Shown here in pieces: positions 10,082 through 19,600 of a DNA stretch of 25,000 nt. Position numbers and translations under genes: made by a program. The stretch lies in assembly GCA_903813345.2 (NCBI GenBank), contig CAIIXF020000177.1:1-25000 (forward strand). Reading direction: 5' to 3'. This DNA is from Owenia fusiformis. Taxonomy: Eukaryota; Annelida; Polychaeta; Sabellida; Oweniidae. How positions within the stretch are numbered: the first letter of the stretch is position 1; each line of letters starts with the position of its first letter. Under the pieces are notes generated by a model. The model ran no database searches. It was not told where the DNA came from and saw only the letters and a program-made list of their open reading frames with translations.

Positions 10082-10885
10082 TCAAGCTGATTCACTATCT
10101 ACTCCTTCAGTATGATCATATTCCACAATGTTGACATAGCAGCATGCATAAACATGTTCATCGTCATAGAAACAGTTCTCATATCCTGAGATTCCATCCT
10201 TCCCTGCACTAGCTCGTTGGCATGGTAACTGTTCCCCATCATGTGGCACACACATTCCAGTAGCATGCCAGGTGATATTGCAGTAGTGGAGGCACTCAAC
10301 TGGACAGAACTCTAAGAACAATTGAAATTAGGTGAACAGGAGGAAATTACCCAGAATGCATAGGTAAACCTCCAGTGGCTCAGCTTTACATGGAGATAGG
10401 TCCATATTTGAATCCTCTTGATTAGGCAGTTTTAACCAATTTTTTGCTTTACCCAAAATTTGGTTATAACTTCCCCCTTCTCAATTTACCTTACCAGGGG
10501 TATATAACCAAAAGGTATCAAACAATTCATAATTGTAACCATGGAAATCATGATGTCAAGGGGTGGTACAACAGTTGATATTCTTAAAGATTTGACAAAA
10601 TCACCATGGACACACCACTATGTTACATGTGACACTCCCCTATATAAGTTTGGCAACTGGAAGCTTTTTCTTGGACAGCATATTAAAGCATTAATTTTGT
10701 CTTAAAATTACAGTAAGTCCCCAAACTTAACACTAAGTAAGTGCTTCAAAAAGGGACTTCTGGTTGTCAAACCTATTAGTGGAGTGTAACTACATTTAAC
10801 ATTACCTACCTTTATCTTCCTGACTAATCTCTTCATACATTTGGTAAATGTACACCATGGACAATATCAGAAAGAACTTAATCAT
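10082..10885 (-). CDS. Small secreted cysteine-rich protein, two exons, family unknown
   Basis: Exon 1 is 10885-10810 (ATG at 10885-10883) and exon 2 is 10311-10082 (TGA at 10084-10082). The GTAGGT donor and TTCTTAG acceptor join a split Glu codon in phase 1. The 101-residue product starts MIKFFLILSMVYIYQM, a likely signal peptide. Eight cysteines follow at 28, 32, 36, 46, 56, 72, 82 and 83 (C-x3-C-x3-C-x9-C-x9-C-x15-C-x9-CC), then an acidic tail ending DSESA. One N-glycosylation sequon, NIT, starts at residue 37. The even cysteine number suggests four disulfides. I do not recognise the family. It could be a defence, adhesion or signalling peptide, but the sequence does not say. The model rests on splice sites, frame and signal peptide, without homology. 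Confidence 0.66.
10312..10809 (-). other. Intron of the secreted-protein gene
   Basis: A 498-bp GT-AG intron. It contains a 154-bp MITE (10633-10786); the rest is unremarkable AT-rich sequence. Confidence 0.62.
10633..10786. mobile_element. MITE, family A copy 1
   Basis: Left terminus CACTCCCCTATATAAGTTTG and the reverse complement of the right terminus (10757-10786) match over about 30 bp with several mismatches. Ends start CAC and end GTG; TA follows on the right and GA precedes on the left. Same family as 11044-11242. It sits in the intron of the secreted-protein gene. Confidence 0.72.
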
Positions 10886-11043
10886 GGATTCAGTTGTCAG
10901 TCATTAAATTGTTTGTTAAAATCATATGCTAATGGAAGTTGAAAATACAGCATATGAGTGAGTTATTAAAACTATGTGAAATGTACTTTCAACACTTATC
11001 TTAGAATGGTTATGGCCTTCTTGAACCTTACCTAGCTCATTTA

Positions 11044-11242
11044 CACCCCCTTCAAAAGTTTGGCAACTGGATGTTTCTTTTCGATCACGCCTGTTCTTTC
11101 CTATTTGAAATAATTCATCTGTTAATTTGTATTAAGTTTCGGAACTGTTGTAATTAGGGAAGACAATTAAGATTTAAACATTAATAGGATCTGATATGCT
11201 ATCAAATGAAAACTTCCAGATGCCAGACTTATGGAGGGGGTG
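11044..11242. mobile_element. MITE, family A copy 2, TA-flanked
   Basis: Termini CACCCCCTTCAAAAGTTTGG and the inverted copy ending GGAGGGGGTG pair over about 33 bp. TA lies directly outside both ends (11042-11043 and 11243-11244), as in Tc1/mariner-type insertion. It shares the AAGTTTGGCAACTGGA block with the copy at 10633. No transposase. Confidence 0.75.
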
Positions 11243-12741
11243 TATTGTATATAAGTGATAAATTGTACTCTATAAAAGATTGGACAGGTGTAGAATTCCC
11301 AAGGGGAAAGTAAGCCAAACATAATTTATTTGTTTGTAAATTCAAATTATTTTATTTTTAAATAAAGTAGTGCATTTCTCAAAAACATTTATTCAAATGA
11401 AAATAGCTGATTCAAATTGAGGAAGCTGTCCATATACATGTAGTATATAAATCACTCCAAATAACTTTTTAAAGCTTAAAATCTAAAATTGAAATGTAAA
11501 ACTTAAACTTCCAACTAACAAAATCTCCTTTCTTAAATAGATAACCATAATTCTACATTATCACGTGTCATACACATTCTTTTATAATGTCTTTTTTGAT
11601 GGACATTATTCACAAAGTGCATGTTTAATAATACATTGGAAAGCAAAGATTTCAAATCACACACAAATATGCAAAGGAAGATTATATCTTTTTACCTGGT
11701 AACTGATTAATAGCCATAGCATACTTCAAGGCACTTAAGATACAGGCATAACTTAGGAGTAGGTGGATTAGAGCATAGGCATATGAGGCTGGTGAGGCAT
11801 AGCCAGGCTGATGAGGCATATGAGGCTTTTTGGCTCACCAAAATTTTACAGAAATACATCTTTTCAAAAGACACCTTTTCAACAAAAACATGGAAAGGAA
11901 GTTCAGTAGTATTGCATCTTGTTTAGCCTAATTTCCCTCACCTATTTTTAGATTTGCCTCACCTTTTCCATTTGCCTCACCTATTTTGATTTATTGTCTT
12001 GCCAATTTAGATTTGCCTCACCTACCACTGATCTTGGATCTCTTTTAAGAGTATCATTGAAAGCTCTGACTCATTATGACTTAAGGACTTATTAGCACCT
12101 AAACATAAAAAATGATTTCTTGAGTTTACAGACTAATTTGAAGTCGCTCAATCGACTATAAAAGTACAAGACTCCAATCGACTATAAAATAGAAGACTAA
12201 ACACTCTGACTTCATACTTCATGATCTGGATTTATAAACTGCTTTAAGCAAAACAAAAACATAGAAAAATACAAAAATATGCAATTCTTGAATTACATTA
12301 AATAACATAAATATTTGTAAGTTATGTCTTAATTACTTTCTAGTTTGTATCTAAATACATTAACTAAATACAGTAAATGACTTTGTGTTGTTTATTCTTG
12401 AAACGAACTGGCCAGTTGGAAACCCTGCTTGGAGTCCTTCACTGAAATATATTAAAATATTCTTGAGTTACAATAATATGAATTATCCATTTCAAATGGA
12501 ATTAATACATAATTACAACACTGTGCCATGAAAATGTTATATTTAAATACATAAATGCAGTTTAACTAGTAAAACCTATACCTATAGTATACTTTTTGTA
12601 CATGTGTGTATGCGATATATTTATGCATGGATTTATAACAAGTATGCGTACATCATATTCTTATATTAATATACATATAATAAGTAGATTTCACTTAAAG
12701 ATATATAATTTATTGAAAAATATTCCAACTTTTTATGCATT

Positions 12742-12855
12742 CATGGGCGTAGCGCTATTTTCTAAAAAAAAATTGAAATATGGTTGTATTTGGAGCGAAT
12801 TTGCAACCATCTGGTACGCCTGTGGGTACCCAGCGTTCCGGGCGCTACGCCCATG
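12742..12855. mobile_element. 114-bp MITE with 14-bp perfect inverted repeats
   Basis: CATGGGCGTAGCGC at 12742-12755 is exactly repeated in inverse at 12842-12855. The GGCGTAGC core resembles the end of many hAT-type elements, and a similar CAGTGGCGTAGC occurs at 24524. No target duplication was found. Confidence 0.72.
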
Positions 12856-13066
12856 CACTCTAGATTCCTATTTGGGTGTAAATGTGTTTTTAACTTTTTG
12901 ACCATTTCCATATATGGAACACCCTGGGGCGTCAATGCCAATTTTTCCAAATATGGTCATGATCTACTCTGACTTACATTTTTAGCTTACTTAATTTCAG
13001 GTTTCAATGCTAGTGAGCTCAATTTGAGGTGAAACATGAGGTAGTCCCAATCTGCTTAAAATAGTA

Positions 13067-13243
13067 CAGTAAAACCCGACTACTGCAAATGCCACTGGAA
13101 CTGGCCAAAAGTGTTCAGATTTGCAGGTGTTCACATTTCAAGGTTTCTTAAAATGTGAATTAGTATAACAAAATTGGGATTGTGAAAGTGTTCACATTGA
13201 GAGGTGTTCAGATTAGAGGTGTTTAGATATACATGTTTTACTG
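13067..13243. mobile_element. Short interspersed element with CAGTAAAAC inverted ends
   Basis: Begins CAGTAAAACCCGAC and ends with the inverse GTTTTACTG. The interior is rich in GTGTTCA(C/G)ATT motifs. A related, 5'-truncated copy lies at about 21478-21614. No coding capacity. Confidence 0.6.
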
Positions 13244-13384
13244 ACTGATTCAAGTCGGCTTTAGATATACAGAGAGTATTTATTTCCCTCTTTATAAACC
13301 CTGTAGAGTAAACTAATATAATAGAAATGTAGCATTGAACTCCACTGCAACCTTTGGATAATTGGAATAAGCATTATAAACAAG

Positions 13385-13390
13385 TTTATT
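13385..13390 (-). terminator. Likely SERINC polyadenylation signal
   Basis: AATAAA on the minus strand about 155 bp after the SERINC stop codon at 13548-13546. A second hexamer lies about 110 bp further on (near 13278). Confidence 0.5.
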
Positions 13391-13545
13391 TACATTTTAT
13401 GAGATAAATTATGGCAAATCTTTGTTAATTCACTAACATGCTTTTAAATATTTCAAATTTAATATCGATAACCTTTAAAAATATTGCAATATTCTAATAT
13501 TTTTAAAATATTTCATATTTTTGAAAATATTGCATTTCAAAAGGT

Positions 13546-13680
13546 CTATATAAATGTATTAAGTTTATCTCTAGACCCCTTAGAACCTTTACTATTAAGT
13601 CGGTCTCTAGATCCCCGATTGCCTTTACTATTAAGTCTATCTCTTGAGCCACCGAGTTGGTCTCTAGATCCCCGCCTAAC
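13546..13680 (-). repeat. Coding minisatellite in the SERINC C-tail
   Basis: Imperfect tandem units of 30-36 bp containing TCTAGA encode a basic, Ser-rich tail built on [10 protein letters not shown], seen as [31 protein letters not shown] and [10 protein letters not shown] before the stop. Units match closely at the nucleotide level, so the expansion looks fairly recent. Human SERINCs stop shortly after the equivalent of RDL. Confidence 0.85.
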
Positions 13681-16600
13681 AGGGGACCCCCTCAATGGAG
13701 TCGAAGCTTCCTGATTTCCTCTGGCTTTTCCTATTTCCAGATCCGATCGTTCCAACTGAGATAAATCCCTCCCTGGGCAGCATTTAGGAATGAACATAGT
13801 CCACACATATATTACAATACACATCCAACTGGAGGCCATCTTCACCCATACAGATGGCCAATTTGTCCCAAATTTATTAATGTTCGCTTTTTCTGGCCTG
13901 CAATTGAAATTTTACATGTTTAACATTCACATTAGCTGATTTCAAGGTGACATGATTTTGATTCTGTTTTTGGTAGTGAGAATTGTTCTTGATATTGAGC
14001 TATTGAACTTAATGTTGGAAGGAAACACACTTGATATTAAACTATTTGAAGAATTGTAGATGATATTGAGCTATTGTTGTTTATACATTGTACTTACTAT
14101 TGTATATTGCACTTGATAAGTATTGCACTTGATATTGCAAATTGCACATGATATAGAGCCATGAAGACTTGAGGGTGACATACCTATACCAATTGGTGAG
14201 TTGCATCATTATATACAGACTTGCCAATGCAAACACAAGATGGAAGAAAGAATAGCTATAATTCACACCCTCTGATTCATTGAAAGACACAGTCTGCCCA
14301 CCAGAGTTCTCATATCCTAGTAGAAATAAAAGAATATTGGTATTAAGTTTCTGAACATGTTATTGCAGGTTGGTAGGAGATTCTAATAAATATCCAAACA
14401 CTTTAAAAATCTCTCCTTGTTTGGAACATTTCGTGACAGTCTCCTTTTTTCAAAAATTAAAACTTGTAAGATTGTAATATTCAATCACCCAAAATGCTAA
14501 GTTGTTCAAGTAAAATTGTAGGCATTTAAATTGAGCAGTATAAAAAATCCATCAAACAGATTTTCTATTCCCTAAAATTTAAGTCCATTTCTATATATAC
14601 GGTTTGTAAACGTACTTACGTTTATGCCTACAGATTTTGCAGCATGATGCCTCCTAAAATGTAAGATTAGTCAATGAAGATATTATCAAATAGGATAACT
14701 AGCAATAACTAAAGTAGCATACACAACAGAACAGCAAGAAAGCCCTTAAAGTCTATTGAATCTAATGTACAGTCTGGGATGATATTAATATTGAATGAAA
14801 GATTTTAGACAGATGCATTCTATAAAGTATGATACATTTGTTGAAAGAAGTCATTTTCAGACAGGCAAATTATGCTAGACAGTAAACCTGAAAAGAATAT
14901 AATCATTTTCAAATATATATTTATAAAAAAGGGGTGCTTCAGAAATAAGTGCATCTATGAGAAATATGTAAGTAATAATTCTTACATGAGCTCCACTGGG
15001 CTGAACTCCAAGTCTACTAGACTCATTTGATGTACGTAAACTGAAACAGAGTGCATGTGTAATATATAACTGTATACATATATTACATAGAGAGAAATAC
15101 TGGAAACCCAGAATACACTTAGATGTTTCTTCTCAAATCTGAGACTTATTATTTGTGTTTTGTGGTACTTTATTTATTTTTATTTATTTATCAATTATCA
15201 TCTTAAGTTACATTTACAAAATTATCTTCAATCGCCAAATGCATGTGGTATGTGAATTTACCTCGCATATATGGCCATGAAAAACATTATAACCACTCCA
15301 ACATAGGCAGAGAGCATCTGCCTGGTCCCTGTAGTATCCTGAGGGGTACAGAATTGTCTTGGGGGTCGTTCTCCACCTGTAATCGCCAGTGGATTCTCCT
15401 CTCCAATTTTCTCTAAAATCATTAAAACAATAACTAAAAAACTGGCAACTCTTTATAAAGGAACAAATCCAAGAAAAAATGTTTCTTCTAATGTCATAAA
15501 CAGTTTCTGTATATAAATGATAGGACTCTGAAAGCAACATTTTTATAAAACATTTTTATACGTTTGACTAAATCGGATTAATAGATTACAGTAATACCTG
15601 CTGGTTGACTTGTTAATGCTGACCAGGTAAGATACATGACATATACGCTGATCACCGATGCAGGGAGGTAGCCTGTGTTTCTGTTCACTGTAATTGCAAT
15701 CATGAAGTAAAATATCTAACAAAGTCAGGAGTGAGCAATGATTAACTACATTAGAAACAGCCAAAATATGAGAGAAAAATATTTGGTTCATAACATCCCT
15801 TTTTCAATGAACCAAATACACTAATGAATGGACACTCAATTCCCTACTGAAACTTTGTTCAATCGGATTTATAAGGGTTATGTACTGGGAGGTTTTGGAT
15901 ATGGGGTTTATCCAGAGGGAGATATGCATATCTACCTGAGGGACCGTAGGGACCGAAGATAGATGTGCATATCTCACGAGGGATGAACCCAATATCCAAA
16001 CCGACCGTACATAACTGCTTTATCCTATACCAAGTAGAGGTTTCGGGGGCATATGGCCATGTCAATAGTACAAGGTGTATAACTAAACAAATCATTCATA
16101 TGCAAAGTCATTTTATTGCATTTCCACTACTTACCGGAAGCGGGAAGATATGCACCGAAGCGGGAAGATATGCACCGAAGCGGGAGATATGGCGGGAGAT
16201 ATGGAGGTTCTGGATGTGGAAACCTCAAAATCAGGATACGGGATATATCTTACCAACTTATCTCCCTAAAACTCTACTTGGCATAGGATAAATATATAAA
16301 CATGATCGCACATCAACTATACATGTGCTATGCATAAATCCACATAACATTCACAGAATACTAAAGACTACAATGTCTGTCAAGGTATTGACTTACATTT
16401 CTTCGTACACGGCATAATTGAGATGACTGACATTATAAGGCAAGCTCCTGCATTGCATCCTATGAAGATCTTGTTGAGTTTGCAATCCTCCACATTGTCC
16501 CATGATGTATAGAAGACAAATAGCAGGACTGCACCCACTGCTGCTACACAGAAGAATATGACAGACACAGATAACAGGGCTGAAATATAGAGATTATCCT

Positions 16601-19600
16601 ATATGAGGTTCAGGATATGTGTATTATCCTATATGAGGACAGGTTCAGGATTGTATTATCCTGTATGAAATTCGGAATATATGTATTATCTTTTATCCCA
16701 TGGTTGCAAGGATATAGATCGAATATCATGTGAAGATATATTTGATATGTGGATCAAGATATCATAATGAAGCAAAAATTCCCAAACCATTGATTATCTC
16801 TTCTTAAAAAAATGGTTTCAAATCGATGGTTTCAAAAATGATTTTTGATAGTTTTAAAAGTGATATTTGATGGTCCAGATTTTTGATTTTGATTTTTTTA
16901 ACAAAATCTTTTTTCAATTTTTTACATTTTTTCAATTTTATTTTTCTTTTTCAAAAATTTAACCTTTTTTGCTGCTGCTGATTTCCTATGGGATAAACAG
17001 ACAATCCTTTGATTTTTCAAATATATCAATTGTATCCACTCATGGATATTAATATCTTCACTAATTTGCTGTGCTCACTCCTGAAGATATCAATATCAAC
17101 TCATGGATAATGATATTTTTTCAAATCCATAAGATATCCTATAATTTTAAATTCAGAAACGTGTATGATATAGGATTTCAATTCTCTATAGCTACTAGAG
17201 GGCATCTGCTGGAAGGCTGGAGGATGAAAATATTTCACAAAACTGCAACATGCATAGCTCAAACTATCCATATATGGGATGAATATACAGAAGATGTTCA
17301 TGTAAGCCTATGGTGTTCACCTTAGAGAGCTAGAGGTGTTCAGTGTTCACCTACACCATACTATAAGTACATCTACTCAACAAGACAGCTCAAATTTTGT
17401 TTTAAAAATCTGCTGATTGACTGAATGTGTAGAAGACACTCACCAAGATAATAGCATTTGTTTGTCTTTGCATTGTCCAGCCTATAAATGAAGAAATGCA
17501 ATTATGAGGTAAACATCTTAAAATAAATCTATATAAGGCATATCCAAATTTCAAATTAAAGGGCCGCGAGTTGTTTGTAGAATGATTTGGGGAGTTTTTT
17601 CTATGCATTTCGCTTATGTTTTTCATCTTAAAAACAGGAATACACATTTTATTGATTATAAGATGACACCATATGATCCAAAAAATTATATCTCATTTTC
17701 AAGAATTATCCATGGATTAACACCCAGGTATTTTTCAAAGGGCTTGGAATCATTGATAATCAATGCTTTCGAATAAGATGAATGCTGTTTTAAATAGGTT
17801 TCATGTATGACAATAACTTGTCAAATTATTTAATGCTGACACCTTCTTTCATCCCTAGAATTTTCTCTTTGGGGAATTTCCCATGTAAATCCAATGGTTC
17901 AGTTCAAAGCAGATTTTGAGATAACAGGAAGGTAAATCTTAAATACACACCTTATTGGGTTGTTTTAGTTTATATTGCAATTCAACAGGGCGTGTATTTA
18001 AGATTTACTTTCACGGCCCTTTGAAGACAACTGCTGGGATCCAATGTATATGAGCAAATTAAATGTTAAGGAACACTCAAAATATGTGTATATTGAATAC
18101 TTTACTTTTACTTAATTTGGTGCTACTTATTTTGGTGGAATTGCTGTTTTGAACATTTGGCGGCTACTTAATTTGGCGGACTTGCAATATTGAAATGTAC
18201 ATATATATATACCATACTTTCCGATTAAAACATGAAATACTGAATTTGGCAGATTCACCAAATATAAACAGCCACAAAATTATGTAGACGTACAGTTTCT
18301 GTATGTTAGTCGTATATGTAAAAAATAGTGAGTACTATTCTGAAGATACTTACCATTTACCATTCCACTGGTATGAGAAATCCACCAATACAATCAGCTG
18401 TAGAATGATGAACAAGAAACCACCTGCCATTCCAACATACAACCAAACTGCAATAACATACAACCAAACTACGACAACATATAAGCAGAGTCCCAAGGGC
18501 ATCACCATATAAAATGTGAACTTATAATTCATTAGTATTTAAGGTAACAAAGATTGCATTTTTTTAGAAAAAATGATGGCCATTTTGAATTCAGAAGCCA
18601 TCTTGAGAATTTCTTTGTGTCCATTGTCTTTAAAACTGAATTCCAATCTGTCAACCTGTACAGTATTTGAGCATGGGCATTCAACTAGACGGCTTCACTA
18701 TGGTTCAGTGGGATGACAAGTAGCAATAGTTTACAGTTTTTGAAAATCATAGACATTCATGGTCACACATATGGTATACCAGTAGATGGGTTATTTTATA
18801 CAATCCACATTTCAGGCCATATTTTGTGATGACAATATATATCATAAATGTATTATAACTAATATGTAGAATTCTTATTAACTAATATGTATTATAACTA
18901 ATATATAGAATTCTTATTAACTAATATGTATTATAACTAATATATAGAATTCTTATTAACTAATATGTATTATAACTAATATGTAGAATTCTTATTAACT
19001 AATATGTATTATAACTAATATGTAGAATTCTTATTAACTAATATGTATTATAACTAATATGTAGAATTCTTATTAACTAATATGTATTATAACTAATATG
19101 TAGAATTCTTATTAACTAATATGTATTATAACTAATATGTAGAATTCTTATTAACTAATATGTATTATAACTAATATGTAGAATTCTTATTAACTAATAT
19201 GTATTATAACTAATATGTAGAATTCTTATTAACTAATATGTATTATAACTAATATGTAGAATTCTTATTAACTAATATGTATTATAACTAATATGTAGAA
19301 TTCTTATTAACTAATATGTATTATAACTAATATGTAGAATTCTTATTAACTAATATGTATTATAACTAATATGTAGAATTCTTATTAACTAATATGTATT
19401 ATAACTAATATGTAGAATTCTTATTAACTAATATGTATTATAACTAATATGTAGAATTCTTATTAACTAATATGTATTATAACTAATATGTAGAATTTTT
19501 ACCTCCACTGAATGTTCCTCCAGGTATGAAAAATGCCCCAGCAACAAATCCTCCCAAGATCAGGAACTTGAATAACCAATACCTAGAAAAAAACAAGAGC

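Larger units (their letters stand above)
10886..13545. other. Intergenic region between the secreted-protein gene and SERINC
   Basis: No convincing protein gene. It contains MITE copy 2, a stretch with repeated GAGGCATA motifs (about 11755-11830), scattered GATTTGCCTCACCT motifs (about 11935-12025), a 114-bp inverted-repeat element at 12742-12855, a 177-bp element at 13067-13243 and the likely SERINC 3' UTR. On the minus strand, a T-rich tract ending TTTCAG at 12442 is followed by about 45 bp and AATAAA. This could be a terminal exon, but it is too weak to call. Confidence 0.7.
15688..16396 (-). other. SERINC intron 7 with stacked inverted-repeat elements
   Basis: Holds two adjoining inverted-repeat structures (15877-16015 and 16019-16292), the second with an internal 20-bp tandem repeat. 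The ORFs in this region arise from the element sequence. Confidence 0.8.

Noticed and set aside
10082-10885. Assigning the cysteine-rich peptide to a venom or defensin family
   Set aside because: The cysteine spacing matches no family I can name with confidence, and nothing in the context supports such a role.
15965-16291. 108-codon plus-strand frame
   Set aside because: Lies within foldback elements and an internal tandem repeat in a SERINC intron; no recognisable protein.
18851-19497. CRISPR-like array
   Set aside because: Units are contiguous with no unique spacers, and the context is an animal intron. It is a minisatellite.
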